In this document: one piece after another, positions 31,363 through 44,771 of the stretch
Numbering within the stretch: the first letter of the stretch is position 1
Layout of the letters: each line of letters starts with the position of its first letter
Assembly (NCBI GenBank): GCA_002150815.3
Contig: NDFF03000013.1
Coordinates: 62,001 to 126,000 of the forward strand
Reading direction: 5' to 3'
DNA: 64,000 nt
Source: Grammothele lineata
Taxonomy: Eukaryota; Basidiomycota; Agaricomycetes; Polyporales; Polyporaceae
Notes under the pieces: model-generated
The model's database searches: none
Told to the model about the DNA's origin: nothing
The model's input: only the letters and a program-made list of their open reading frames with translations
Position numbers and translations under genes: made by a program

Positions 31363-33542
31363 ATGCTCTCTTCAGCACACCGCCGCGCCTGGTACGTACG
31401 CCCCCGCCGTCGCCCCGTGCGCCTTATCTGACGTACGGCGTCCCGCATTCCGCGACGACGCCCTCACACCAGCGCCGCGAAACAGAAGGAACGTGAGGAG
31501 CGCATTCGCGCCCTCCCCGCCGAGTTCCATGCGCCCATCACGCTCGACGAGGAGCGCCTCCTCGGCCGCCCCGCCGCAGAACTCATCGCCGCCGTCCAGG
31601 CGGGCACGCTCGCCCCCGCCGACGTCCTCCTCGCGTACGGCAAGAAGGCGCTCAAGGCGCACGTCGCGACCAACTGCCTCACCGAGGTCCTCATCGCCAA
31701 GGCCGCCGCCGACTGGGCGCCCGCGTGCAACACCCAGGGCCCGCTCGCGGGCATGCCCATCAGCGTCAAGGACACGGTCGGCTTCGAGGGCGAGGACTCG
31801 TGCATTGGGTACTCGGCGTGGGTGGGCAAGCCGCTCGCGCGCGACGCGCCGCTCGTGAGGCTGCTCAGGGACGCGGGCGCGGTGCCGTTCGTGAAGACGA
31901 ATGTGCCCATTACGCTACTATCGTTTGAGAGCGCGAACGACGTGTTTGGGACGACGACGAACCCGCACAATAAGGATTACTCGCCCGGCGGGTCGACCGG
32001 CGGTGAGGCGGCTCTCCTGGCGTACGGCGGGTCAAGGTTGGGGATAGGAACAGATGTAGCCGGCTCGGTGCGCGCACCTGCGTGAGTGCCACTTGCTTCT
32101 TCGTGCACGATGTCGCTGACTGTGCGCGCGCCCGCCGTCCGCGCAGGCATTTCTCTGGCGTATACTCGATCAAGGCATCGATGCACCGCTTCATGAAGGG
32201 CGGGAACAACACGAGCATGCCGGGCCAGGAGGGCATCCCCGCCGTGTACTCTCCCATGGCGCGCACGCTCGCGGATCTCGAGACCTTCTGGCGCGCCGTC
32301 ATGAGCATGAAGCCGTGGGAGTACGACTACTCGGTGCGCACCCGCGGCCCCTTCTTGTGCTTATTTTGCGACGGACGTGGGTGTGTGCGCGCCTGCGCGA
32401 CTAGGTCCTGCCGCTGCCTTGGCGCGAAGTCGACCTGGTGTCGGGCAAGCCGATACGCTGGGGCGTGCTCTGGGACGATGGTGAGTCGTACCGAAGACGT
32501 TGCGAAGCTGCGAAGAAGTGTTGGTGTTCACGCTCGGACTGCCCGAACAGGCGTCGTCGCACCCTCGCCGGCGTGCAAACGTGCGCTGGAGATGGTCGTC
32601 AGCGAACTCAAGACGCGCGGGCACGACGTCGTGACAATGTATGGGCGCGATCTGTCCGCACTCCGCCTCTCACATGCTCATCGCGCTCCGCGCCCTTCAG
32701 AGAACCTCCAAGCCCTCTAGAAGCGCTCAGGTTTGGCTCCCAGCTCCTCCTTGCGGAAGCCAGTGAGCATCTCATCTCCGCTACGCCTCGCGTTCCCCCG
32801 CTATTCCAGCGCTCATTGTCACCCGTCCTCAATCTAGGCAAAGTTTCCACCCGCCCGATTCGGTTCGGGGAGACGAACGACCCCGGGGTGCGCGAGGCGC
32901 GGCGCATGTTCGCGGCGCCGCGCGCGTATAAACGCCTCTACGCCTGGTACCTCCGCGTGCTCGCCAAGGACCCCGCATACGCCACCCTCGTCGCGGGCTG
33001 GTCCGAGAAGAGCGTGCCAGAATACCTCGGGCTCATCGCACAACGCGAGGCGTACAGGGAGAAGTGGTTCAACTTGTTGAGAGATGAGGCGATCGACTTT
33101 GTGCTGTGCGTGCCGAACGCGTTGCCCGCGACGCCGCATGGGGGCATGAAGGAGGGGTACAAGGGATGCGGGTATACGTTCTTGTGGAATATCGTGCGTC
33201 CTTTTCCCGCTGCCTTCGATCGATGCACCTTGCTGATCCTCCGCCTTCGATGCACTACAGCTTGACTACTCAGCGGGGGTCATGCCCGTCACACACGTCG
33301 ACAAGGCGCTCGACGCGCTGCCCAAGGGCAAAGACGGCAAGCCCGAGTTCAAGCCGCGGAACACAATCGAGCGCCAGATGTACGCGATGTACGACGCGGA
33401 GAAGATGCACGGGCTGCCTGTAGGTGTGCAGGTCGTCGGGAAACGCCTCGAGGAGGAGAAGGTGCTTGAGGGGATGAAGCTCGTCGAGGACGTGCTGAGG
33501 CAGGCGGGCAAGGCGTATACGCTGCTCGAGATTAAGGATTGA
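31363..33542 (+). CDS. amidase (amidase-signature family)
   Basis: This enzyme hydrolyses a carboxylic amide to acid and ammonia or amine. Exons: 31363-31391, 31473-32081, 32147-32333, 32405-32480, 32551-32638, 32701-32762, 32838-33193, 33261-33542, giving 562 residues. The Ser-cisSer-Lys triad is intact: K109 in ISVKDT, S184 in GGSTGGE and S208 in GTDVAGSVR. Their spacing (75 and 24) equals that of FAAH K142/S217/S241. Downstream words typical of fungal acetamidase-like proteins are EPPSPLEALRFG, LDYSAGVMPVT and GLPVGVQVVGKRLEEEKVL. The start is a short 29-nt coding exon (MLSSAHRRA). No signal peptide or clear membrane anchor is seen. The substrate (acetamide, fatty amide or other) cannot be decided from sequence. 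Confidence 0.93.
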
Positions 33543-34456
33543 GGTGTTTGGTGGGTGGGCGCAATGTACTTGTATTGGTGAGTTCTCGTGTATATAGTAG
33601 AATTTGCCCTCGTCAAAAGTACTGACTAGAGCGCATCTTAGGTTTTCCTATCAAGTGTATTATCTATCATCAATTCATGCCCATTACTATATCAGTGGCT
33701 GATAGTGTGGTGGTGACGCAAGGATGCCCGTATCCTTGTGTTTCTTTCCCTCATGGAAGCTGTGTCCCTCGTGGTACTTATTCGCGCCCGTTTTACCTCA
33801 CACCTTGTCCCCCTCCGGTGTTTGCAGCTCGTCGCCTAGATTATTCCGCATGGCCTTGGCATCGCGCATATATCGACATTCCTTTCGTGCGACAGCGGTT
33901 ATTTCGCTTTCGTCAAGTTGGCTTCGGCCTTGCTCACATCCGTCGTATATATCGATATCATGTCGCCGTCAGTGAGGTCGACACAACTCCTCCGTTCCCA
34001 TCCCGCCCCTTTTCTGTCTGACACAAAATGTTCTCATGCGTCCGCATTCCTCTTGGGCTAGCAGGCGGAGGTCTGCCAGCACTAGGCGATTTGGTTGAAG
34101 GTGAGGCACCTGCAAGAGGCAGGCCCTGCAAAATGGATCAGCCCCATACCGACAGAGCCCTGAGAGGTACGGCTCGACTATTAGATGCAGAACGAGCGGA
34201 ATATGCGCTTGCGAATGTCAGACCACCGCACTCGTAAAACAGCCATCGTTAAACTATATTTGTACTTGATACATGCCTGCGGTCGTACAATACTACGTTG
34301 AGCGGTCCTTTCGGGTGACTTCTTTCCATCATTACAGCAGACATAGCGGCACACCGACTTCCGAGAGTCCGAAGATAGGCGCAGAGGAAAATGGAGGAGC
34401 CTTCGTACAACCAATCATCATGTCGTTAGGACGTGTGCGAGGGGGCCGAGAGATTA
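33543..34456. other. intergenic, 3' flanks of convergent genes
   Basis: This lies between the ends of the amidase gene and the fimbrin gene. It is relatively AT-rich and I see no gene. Confidence 0.45.
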
Positions 34457-37021
34457 CTAGTTCTGGATGGCCATGAGACTGCCAACGAACGTCATGATCT
34501 GGGGTAGTACGAGGGTTAGCTCAAAATCTTCATATAAGGTTGCCAATCTTACCAGGCGAGGTCGCACGTCCACGATGTCCTCGGGGACCAAGAAGATGAG
34601 CGCGTTCATCTTGCGAGCAATCGAAATCGCAAGCTTAGCTGTACATGATAACGCATCTTCAATGTCCTGAAGAGCACAGGCATAGGCACAAAACACGCAC
34701 CATTCTGCTTGCGATCCTCATAGTCGCCACTCTCCGAGACGTTGATGATGAGAGCAGGATCAACGATGCCCGGACGGAGGGCCTCAAGGAGATCGAGGAG
34801 GAAGATACCAGTCGTAAGCGACGGGTCCTTGAATGAGCGGATGGGGCGCACGCCCGCCTTCGCCTTCTGAGCCGTTGTGTTCGCCCACTTAAGGATCTCC
34901 ATGTCACTGATTGGGCGACCCTGGCCGGTCTTCGAGAGGGACGTAAGCGTCTGCGTGATGTTTTTGCTGGAGAGGAAGTATATTAGTCAGAGCATAGCCA
35001 ACGGCGTATTCCAGGTGTATGCATGACATACCGCATCAGCTGCCAAACTAGACCCAGCACGAGCGTCTTGTTGGCATCGACAATATCCGAACCCTGGATA
35101 CCAACAAGGTGCATGCCGCTCTGCTTGCCCAAATCGACGACGTAGTTGCAGTTCTCGACTTGCTTGAAGCGTGACAGCTTGGATTGGTTGGGTGTTACAC
35201 CAATATCTTCCTCTTCTTCGCCATCCCCGGTGGGGTACGTCTCGTGCTCAGCACCCGCTTTGGGTTTGCTCACACGGCGCCACACGACAGAGCCGGGCAT
35301 GATACGGTCGAAAGCCTGAAGAATGACGACACCGTCGCGCAGATTCTCGAAGAGGTTGAACACAGAGGGCTCGACGCCGAGCGAGTTGAGCCAGAGCGTG
35401 AAGACGCGCGCCTCGCGTTCGCCCTCAGCGTCGAAGTCTTCGATCGCGCCGTAGTCCTTGGCCTCCTGCTCATCGAGTGGGGCGAGCCCGGGGTAGTTGT
35501 TGAACAGGTTCGCGACGAATGCGAGATTCAGGCGCGGGTTTCCGGACACGAGAGAAGCAGGGGTGAGGTACTTTCGGCAGCCGATAGCGTCTGCGTTTTG
35601 AAGAACCTAGAGAGCAGGTAAGGCGGTATCCACAAGAGGAAGGCATCGTGCTCATACCTGTTCTGCGCGCTGACGCGTATCACGAGTCTGCAGAGGAGCA
35701 CGAGAACACTTCTCAGGAACGAGCTGATTGAGGAGAATAGTATAGTTCTCTCCGTCAGACACGTCGCGACTGAAGTTGTTTACTCTGGACGGCGCATTGA
35801 GACCTTGCTGTTGGAGGTAGATAAAACACGGGACACTCACCGACGCTGCCAGCCGGCCTGCTTCAAGTGGTAGTTGAACCATCGGAGCAGGATTTGATCA
35901 GGAGTCAGCCGGAGTAGATCCTCGATCGTCTCGCCCTCCTCACACAAGCGGTACAGCTCGGGATGAAGCTTGATGTCGACCTGCGCCAACAGACCGCGAC
36001 GAATAACCTGCCAGATGAGACCGAGAATCAAGTGCTCCCGTCCTTCCGCGATGTCAACTGGGCCAATGTTGACAACAGAGCAACCGATGGCCTTTGCGGA
36101 TGTGATAACGATGTTGTTATTCTCGGTCATTTGGAAGGCGTTCAATGGCTTCCTGGCGGTGGGTTTGTTGAGAACACGGGCATCGATAGTCTCTGGTACT
36201 GAATCGTTGATGAGTTTGCACAAAATGAGACCGTCTCGGCATTCGTCAAAGAGCTGCATGGTGTTGGTGGGGATAGGCAGACGAGAGCCGATATCCGGAT
36301 CTCCTTCTAGGACCTAGAAAATGAATCAGCAGTCGCCCATGCCGCGACAGAGTATATGCAAGTCATGAAAAGGCTGCGAAGCATCGCCAAACAGAGTATA
36401 TGCTTGAAACACTCATTTGTCTCTTCCAACCTTTCGAGAGCCGTGGATAGTGGATCGGAAGCCATAACCACCAAGCAAGACACCACATAGAATACGGCCG
36501 ACTCTCGGCTACTCACAGAGTTGATGTGATTTGTAAATTCGGCCTTCTCTTCCTCGTTGATGGTGTGGCTAACATTGGCGTTGGAGCCTTGTACGGTAAC
36601 CTTGCCGGCTCTGGACGGGAGAAGAGCTTCCTTCGCTTGACTCCGTAGCTTGACATTCAACTGGGAGAGGATACCAAACTTGAGCACTCTGTACAACCAG
36701 CGCAATACTCTAGAACCTATAGGCGTACCTCGACCCAATCCTCAAGCTCCACCTTTCCGCTAGAGTCCACTGAGACGTGCTTGAGCACCTCACGTGCACG
36801 ATCGTATGACTCTCCAGAAGACTGAAGAGACTGGAGTACTGTCTGTTTGTCTACTCGTCCGGGGGTGTCTGTCGTAATCGCGCTACGCGACAGGATGTGA
36901 GATCAGCCTCCATATCGCTACGCGGGGTGTAGAGACGGACGTACTTGAAGCGACTGATGAGGTCAAACATCTCATCTTGGGAGACTTCGGGAAATTTCTT
37001 GCGGAGCCTGAGTGCCTCCAT
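34457..37021 (-). CDS. fimbrin/plastin, actin-bundling protein
   Basis: This protein cross-links actin filaments in patches, cables and the ring (yeast Sac6 family). Minus-strand exons: 37021-36945, 36882-36729, 36660-36517, 36313-35841, 35784-35658, 35606-35032, 34966-34701, 34638-34553, 34498-34457, giving 647 residues, the family size. Four calponin-homology domains are visible, roughly at 115-245, 265-375, 390-510 and 535-645. Typical words are QLFDECRDGLILCKLIN, HLILGLIWQVIRRGLL, VSDGENYTILLNQL, LVLGLVWQLMR and ALIFLVPEDIVDV. The N-terminal segment (MEALRLRKKFPEVSQDEM) sits where EF-hands occur, but I cannot see two good calcium loops, so calcium control may be weak. The end IMTFVGSLMAIQN is characteristic. 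All nine exons join in phase. Confidence 0.94.
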
Positions 37022-40000
37022 GGCGAAAGCGAGCGAACGAGATGAAGAAGTAGGTGGGAGAGCGAGAGCGAGTAGGGGAGTGGCGGTATGGGCCGCGCCC
37101 GCTGACGTCGGTGCCGGATATATGCGGTCGCTCGCAGGGCCGCGGGCCCGGTTGTCCTGCCTCGGCGCGCCTTGTCTGTCCTCAAACTTTTCCTCGCTCG
37201 CTGCGCCTGCACAGCTGCTTGCTGCGCGACAGTCATCTTCAGTCTTTCTGTGGCCTACCGTGTGCTGCTCGAACACACTTCTTGCTCTGAACGCGCTCTT
37301 TTGTTGACGTGGTACCCGCGCACTGCGCAATTGTCGATACGCCAAGTCGATGAACAGCCCTTCCAAGTCGCTTCGTCTTCGTGCGCAACAACCTCAAGTG
37401 GATTTTAAACCAGCGTTCAAGGAGTGTCATGCACGGCTTACGGATATATGCTGACTGGGTTCGGATGTTCTCCGAATGGCATGACCACCTCGCGGTGGTG
37501 GTTGGACTATGTCATCTCAGGTGTGTACAAGAAATGAAGTCTTGGAGGTCGCCCTGGATTGTGACCATGTCCTTCTTCTGTGTTACAACGCTCGTATTCT
37601 AACCTCTGATTCATTCGTTAGCAACGCTATTCGCTCCCCTCAGAGACCCGCTTGATTGGCCTTCGAAGGCACTCAGAGCACTGGGAAACACGCCTATATG
37701 CGTCCAGCGAAGAGAATTTAGAGCCTCAGTCGAGGTGGTCCACACTTCAGCTGTTCCTGCCCGGACGACGGCATGAAGATGGCTGGCAGGCCTGGCGAGA
37801 CTATTCATTAGGTGCGTTTTAAGTCATCTGGCCACGTCAGTCTCGAGGGATTATCGGGTTGCAGGAAAAATAGATGGGGGATACAAGACAACGATGCTAT
37901 TCAACTTCTCCTTACGAGGGCGAACGTGGTCTAGATCCTTGCTGTCCGTACACGCGGTTGAATAGCATGCTCACAGTCCTTCGTCCCTCGTGGTAACTCG
38001 ACGGAGAGGTCGACTGTCGGGTCTCTCTCCCGGTTTCCCGAGTTTAGCTGCGCATGTTGGGGTCGCATCGTGTCATCAGGCGCCTCGATAGTTTCGTACA
38101 ACGTACGCGTGCGTTTCTGACCCGCTTCTCCACCAGGCGGGGCCCAGCCCTTCGCGGTCTCGACATCAGCATATGAAGCACGTGTCGGGAGCCATCTCTG
38201 AACGGTCCGGATTGCAACTCCACCCTACGTCGCGATTCAGGATACGCCGGGAAGTTCGTACCTGCATATTCGGACTACTTACCTAGAAGGCTATCTCACC
38301 GTCTTTCGCAGGCTTGACTTCGGGTCCTGACCACAGGGTGGACAATTCCTCTTATGCTATAGTCGCAACGTAATGGCCTGCACGTTCTCCGCGTGCTTCT
38401 CTAGCCGGCACATCCGCGTCCCGCTGCAAGCCTATCAGCGGGACCTACATCACGGTCCTGACTTTCCTGTGCGCTTCCTCTGGCCAATGGCGATACTGCG
38501 TCTTGCGCGCATACGTGTTGCAAGCGGGCTGGGCTACATCTAGTTAGTGGCCGATCAACGTTATTGTGAAGAGTTAATGGTGCGTCGCTTCTGCTACGTC
38601 GCGTAGTGCTTGCAAGAGTTCACTTTCAAACTTGCAAAGCATGCGCAACCTCTACCTCTCCACTGCGCGGAGACAACTTTGCGCATAGGATTGCTATCCA
38701 AGCCCGCTCGCCGTATCATTACCATCGCATGCCCAGGCAAACTTTTCCTTAGATGTGATAGTCCAAGCTCTCCAACTACACCATTCCAGTCTCTCTACGG
38801 TAAGTTAGGTCGCTCTGCATTCTACTTGCGCGTATTCAATATTCATGCCTTGACCCGATGCGTAGCGCATTCGAAGATAGACTCCGGCACATGGTCCGAG
38901 TGTCTCTCATGTCAAACATACATCCGGCACTAGTGCAACAGGTCACTTGCTACGCCAGACAGTGCTTCCGTATGCCATCCTAAAGCGCTCGGCGGCCATC
39001 GATGAGAGCACAGAAGAGACGGTGTCCGCCATCGAGCCGACGATGACCCAGGCCTTTGCTCTCCCCACACGTCGATTGCCATTTAGCGTTAGCGACGATC
39101 ATCATCTTCTCCGCTCGTCCCGTCCGGTCCCCGCGAAGGGTCTTCCTGTCGGCGAAGAACCAGGATGCGCCTTTGCAGGCAGGGAGGCGCCACCAAGGAG
39201 GGGATGAGGTCAGACGACGACCTTTGCAGGAAGAGAAGGTGCCCAACAGAACTGCAATCACCGATCATCATCTCATACAGATTGTATCAGATGCTCAGAC
39301 GCGCGGGAGGTACCTCAGTATGCGTCCCCTCACCCCAATCGTGTTCGACCAGGTCCCGCGGATTTACTATGCGCACTACCGCGTGGTCTGGGCCTGAGCT
39401 GCTCCAACCCCAGTTTCGGATGAAGTTATGGATGCAGGGTCAGTGGCTCTCGTAGCGGAACCGACCTCCGGTGGCGCATCGCGGATGCGTCGAGTCCATC
39501 TTTGCAGGATGCTCCAAGTGCTCGGTGGCTTCTTCACATGCGAAGATGGACACAAAGGCCGCAACAGTCCGCGACATCCACAGAGGCCTATGCGTCCGAG
39601 CGTCTACGTGTACCCAAACGAAGAGCGTAGGCTGCTTTCCGTTCTAGGAACGTGTCTAGCGGTCCCGGTCAGCCACGAGTCCAAGCTCAGGAGGTCCGCC
39701 TTTCTGCTGGAACACCGCAGCTGCGGACATGAAATCTGACTCTCCGATCGGCCGGGGACGAGTTCCCCAAGACAATATTTAGTATTTACGCATTGCGCTA
39801 TGAGCGGGCGCCTGCGCCTTCCAGGGCAAGCTTCTCTCTCGTCCGTCAGGCGTGACAGGCGATTCAACTGGTCACTTACTTATCGGCGGGCGGTTTGGCG
39901 GTGTGTACGTTCTTCCGCGCAAGGTCCTCCTGCGGTTCGGCGTTGACACCTCTTTCTGCCCCGCATCGACAGTGCCATCGATAGGGATAGAGTTCTGCGC

Positions 40001-41105
40001 TCGTCCGTGGGGCGCGGGCGTCCGTCTCTCCTGGGACCCGAAGCCGAACGAACTCGCAAGCGGAAGGGCGTTCGCGTATCAAGCGAAGCGTGCTGCTGCC
40101 TTTGTCTTTGAAGAGGCGTGTTCTTGCGTTATTGAAGCCCTCAAAGACGCACGTGGGATCTCGCGCGGCCTCAGGAGGCTGGCGTCCGCTTCGCGCGCGG
40201 GAACGCGCGCTTAAACGGGAAAGGCTCGATCCAGTGTAAATCAATCAAGGCTGGCCTGGTTCGCGGCAATGCGGCGCTCTTAGATGCGGGGTCGTCGTGC
40301 GCGGCGTCATGCGGGGACGGATGGCGTGCGGATTGGCCGCGCGGGAGGACCAATCGAGGACCCGGGCGAAGCTTGCGATCACGTCTGGCGAGGGATGGCA
40401 GCGGCGAGGTTGACGGGGGCTGGCCCGCCCCTGGCGCGGCCAATCGCGCGATCCATTCTTTGGGCCGCCGCGCCGCGCCGGTGGATGGACGGGCGGGCGT
40501 AGGCGGGCGTGCTACATGAAGGACGCGAGCGGGTTCTCCGTTGGATTTCACTATCGGATGGCAATCTAGCCAAAGCCGATTTGCACCCCGGAATCCTCGC
40601 GGCAGCAGTGCACGGCGGTGGGAGGATCGGGCGATGGACTATCTGGCGGCGGGGCTGGCTCGCGCAGGAACGGACTCGCGGGACCTGGAGGGCGTCGGGC
40701 GCGCGCGCAGGGACGACGACGGGGGCTGGTCGTGGCCGGGGCAAGGGAGGCTACCCGCGCGTGGAGTGGATGGCAGCGGAGGCCTCGAGGGGGCTGGTGG
40801 GCGCGAGAGCCCACAGTCACTGGCACTAGTTGTGGCACTAGGGGCAGTAGCAGGGCGGGTCCGGTGACCGAGTGACTGGGCGTGACTGGGGGCGGAGGAG
40901 CGCGGCCGCGGACCATCGACATCGATAAACACAAGGGCGCCTTTGCTCTGCTCGCACGATCGAGGAGGATGCCGGATGACGCAGATAGGATCAAGATCCG
41001 TCCTCGACCGCCCTGCCAGTGCAAGTATAAGTGCGTAGCCACAGTGTCCCTGCTCCCTCTACGCCTCCTTGATTATCTCCGTAATCATCTCCTACCACCA
41101 CGACC
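37022..41105. other. 4.1-kb gene-poor region
   Basis: The left ~400 bases should hold the fimbrin promoter and the right ~300 bases the FKBP12-A promoter (a CAAGTATAAG word lies near 41021). Between them both strands carry only short open frames (up to about 160 codons near 40.8 kb) without recognisable domains. No LTRs, inverted termini or transposase motifs were found by eye. It could contain decayed mobile DNA or non-coding RNA genes. Confidence 0.4.
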
Positions 41106-41756
41106 ATGGTCAGTCTTACCCGTCCTCGCTGCCTCCAACACCCCCGCTCACCGTTGATGCATAGGGTGTCACTGTCGAGTCCATCGCTCCCGGAGACGGC
41201 GTTACCTTCCCCCGCAGGGGTGGTACGTACCCTACTCCTCGCCCCTTGCATACTGCTCCGTGCTCAACGCGCGCACAGACAAGGTCACCATTCATTATGT
41301 GGGCAGGCTCCTCGACGATACCGTGTTTGACTCGAGCAGGGATCGGTGCGTCCAGGCTCCTCAATCGTGCCACAAGTCGTTGCTCATGTCTCTTCCCGAC
41401 AGTGGAGAGCCTTTCGAGACAACGATTGGCGTGGGTAAGGTGATTAGGGGCTGGGATGAGGGTGAGTCTACCTTTGTCCATGCCGGTGGCCGGATTGGAA
41501 ACTTAATCGCTCTCTCATCGTCATATCAGGTGTGCCACAGCTGTCCCTGGGTCAGAAGGCTATCCTCACTGCAACACCAGACTACGTGAGTCTTCGCGTC
41601 ACTTCCCGCCTTCTTCAGGAACCCTCCTCTCCCGTCTCCTCTCATCCAACATACTGAATATGTCAATTCCAGGCGTACGGTGCTCGGGGTTTCCCGCCGG
41701 TAATACCGCCCAATTCCACGCTCAAGTTTGAGGTCGAGCTCCTCAAGATCAATTGA
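41106..41756 (+). CDS. FKBP12-type peptidyl-prolyl isomerase, copy A
   Basis: This cytosolic prolyl isomerase is the usual receptor for FK506/rapamycin. Exons: 41106-41108, 41165-41222, 41279-41345, 41403-41461, 41530-41585, 41673-41756, giving exactly 108 residues. Exon 1 encodes only the start Met, followed directly by a GTCAGT donor. The active-site residues of the family are kept: Tyr in [29 protein letters not shown] with the pocket Trp, and [11 protein letters not shown] then FEVELLKIN. It is one of two copies in the window; copy B lies 2.4 kb downstream on the other strand with matching intron phases. Confidence 0.94.
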
Positions 41757-44115
41757 GCGTAGCTCGCGCACATGACCCCGCTCACTTGCTGCGTCTGCGA
41801 GGCCCCGCTGCACCTGGGCCGCTACTCCTTCGAGGTCGGGTTTCGGTTGGTTGCAATTGTACATAGTACGTTGGCGTGCCGGGCGAAGGCCGCCCGTTGT
41901 GAGATTACTACTGTTTTATAGCATACGCACCCAAGCACCCTTCTCTGTATGTGTTTCTATGTACTTTTCCCTCCAATTAGTTGACCCTCCTTTCCTCTCT
42001 CTACGCTTCTACGCCTCATCCACACGCTCAAGCGTTTGCTTCTCATCCCTACTACCTCCATCATACCCCGCAACCCCTCTTCTCTCTCTTCACGATACCT
42101 GCATTGGGCGGCGACGTTGTGGTGGTGAGGCCGAGTTGGCCGGCGATTGTACGATGCTCACGCTCTCTCTCATCCGCTTCGAGCGCATTCTCTTTTGGAC
42201 GGACTCATCATCATCACCTCTCTGCATTGCAATCGATAGATCGACAACCATTCGATATGCCGTACACTATCGATGCGAGAGACCCCGATTCGACACCAAG
42301 CCAGGCCTGGCCAGCCACAACGGCGGTGGCGGCGGCGGCCCGAGTAGCGTCCGCCCCGCACGAGATATCAGGGGCGCCGCCGCCGCATCTCCCCACATCC
42401 ACCTGCCTATCGCGGACAGATAACGCGCACGAGACCTGCGTCGCTGGAGCGCGCTCGCGCTCTCGGGATGCTCGCGCTCCCGCGCGCAGAATGGCGAAGT
42501 GCGCAGAAGAGGGCGCAGCATGCACGCGACATAGTTGTGGAAGCCACGGCGGCTGTAGCGCAATTGTCGAGCTTAGCTTCAAGGTTGCGCGGTCGGTGTG
42601 CGCGTGATCGACCGGAGTCCGTCCATTCCGCGAGTGTCTTCTAGTCGAGCGGCTCCTTCGTTGAATGCGTACGCTGCGTCATCGTCGCCTCCCACCATCT
42701 GCCCTGCAAGACGCATTCAAATAGTGTCTAAGCGCTCGAGAGTCAGTTGGAGAGCTGCGCCGCTCGTCCAGCACTAGTACGGTTAACCGCGACGACCAAG
42801 ACTGCAGGGCAGCGCGCGCGCGCACGATCGCGCTGGGGAACCTTGCGGCTCACACCGAGAAAACCACCCTTCTGGGGTAAGCGACAGGATCGACGACGTT
42901 CGACGGGCGCCCCGTCGCTCAAATGGGCTAGCCCTCAGGCCTCAGCAATCGCTCCCGCCGTAGTTCGCGCATCTGACTGGCCCGCTGCTGCAGCGCAACG
43001 CAGGGCTACGATCGCATGTGTAAGCACAGGGACCATGGAGCACGCGCGCACGGGAAGGCCTGCGAGGAGGTCAGCAGTGGCCGGCGCTACAGCGACTTCT
43101 ATCGAGGCCCTTTGCGAGCGACGATCCTGGGCTCGATGTGATAGGCGGCCGTGCGGGGGTAGGTGACGGTGGCTCCCGAGAAGCTTACTCGCGCGCTGCG
43201 GGGAGCCTTCATTTCCGATACGCCGAGGGCGCGTGGCCTGAGCTCGGGCTCGGGATCGAGCTCAGAGAAGCTGCTCTTCGAGACGGCGTGGGCTCGGGAC
43301 AAACGCGGGCGTCGTGGGGTGACATCCTATATAAATTACGTGATTCTTAGAGGTGCGCTAGACTTCCCTGCTCGCGCTTCCGGCGTTCAAATGGTGAGTG
43401 GATGCGTGTATATGATGCGCGCTTCCGATTCGTTCGGCGGTCGTCTGTTGAGTCGTGGACGGCGCGCTGGGGAAATAGGAATTGGGTTTCCGTAGGAAGC
43501 GGTCAATGGCGCACTAGCACGAGACATCTCACGTGTGCGCGTTGAACAAACGCGGATTCTGGCGGGATCTTCGCCAGTCGTCCGTATGTGGGGACGTCCC
43601 TGATGAGAAGACGCCGTGGACTTCGGGCTCGGCTATGAATGCTATGGTCGGGGATGGGTCCTGTGACAGCACCTCCTGTACGCGAAATGTATGAACGTGA
43701 GAACCGTAGGATTGAGGTCATGCAAGCTTTGAATGTGTCCATGAAACCTGAAGTGTGGAAATGACTAGTCCGCCTAAGATACGCATTGAACAGCTGTTCA
43801 ATCTTCAACACGCAGAACAAACACTCCTTGATGACATTTTATCCATCGAAGCGTTGGAAAGGCATCATAGTTTCCAAAGACAAGTTAGACGGAGCGTCGA
43901 GTCGCGGCAACCTGGGATGTGGCCTCGGGCCGCAAGGCCCGGCGAAAATGAGTGACGTCATCCCATATTGACCGCTTGGTAAGTGAGTAGAAGGCGATTG
44001 TCGAGAGATTGGTTAACGGCATGACTGCTGCGAGAAAATCGCGCATAGCAAGGCCAGAGCTAGTTTACAACAGGGAAAGGAGCATGGACGAAGACTGTTG
44101 TGCAATAACGTATCC
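41757..44115. other. 2.4 kb between two convergent FKBP12 genes
   Basis: No gene is recognised. Short GC-driven open frames occur on both strands without known motifs. A TATATAAATT word lies near 43328-43337. If the FKBP12 pair arose by inverted duplication, this is the spacer. Confidence 0.4.
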
Positions 44116-44771
44116 TCAGTTGATTGCGAGCAGCTCCACCTCAAACTTGAGCGTCGAGTTGGCAGGGATCTTCGGAGGATAACCGCGCGCTCCGTAGCCC
44201 TGTAGTACAGTAAGTTATCTGAAGCATTATGAAGTGCTAATAGCAGTAACACTCACATAGTCCGGCGTTATAGTGAGGACAGCCTTCTGACCTAGAGAGA
44301 GTTGCGGTACACCTGATTGATTGTGGTGGTAGTTGAGCACAACATCACTCACAACCCTCAGGCCAGTAAGCCAGAGGCATACCTTCGTCCCAACCTCTGA
44401 TAACCCTACCAACTCCAATTTGGGTAACAAATGGGGAACCGCTAGGTCAATGTACGATGGACTGAGTATGTGGAGGCGACGTTGCACAACGACGGGGCGG
44501 GACGTACCGATCCCTGCTCGAGTCGAATTGGCTGCCGTCTGTGGCTAGTGTGCCGACATAATGGATGGTGACGGTGTCTAGACAGGTAAAGTCCGCAAGG
44601 ACAACAGTGAGATAGCAAGATCAGTGCGATCGATGGACATCGCGCGCGCACCGCCGGGCTTGGGGAAGTTCACGCCATCGCCAGCGGCGACAGTCTCGAC
44701 AGAAACACCCTAGAGGGCCATCAGTACGGGTAGGAAGGGGCCGGAGCAGGAAAGAGGTAGCGGCTGACCAT
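44116..44771 (-). CDS. FKBP12-type peptidyl-prolyl isomerase, copy B
   Basis: Minus-strand exons: 44771-44769, 44709-44652, 44577-44508, 44441-44383, 44312-44257, 44199-44116, giving 109 residues. Every exon has the same length and phase as in copy A except exon 3, which is 3 nt longer ([15 protein letters not shown] against [14 protein letters not shown]). The start Met is again alone in exon 1. Catalytic and drug-binding residues are kept ([29 protein letters not shown]). Differences cluster in the loop around the second Tyr ([17 protein letters not shown]) and the 40s loop (SPFVTQ), so partner specificity may differ. A GGCTTTATACTG word near 44848-44859 lies in the upstream region. Confidence 0.93.
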
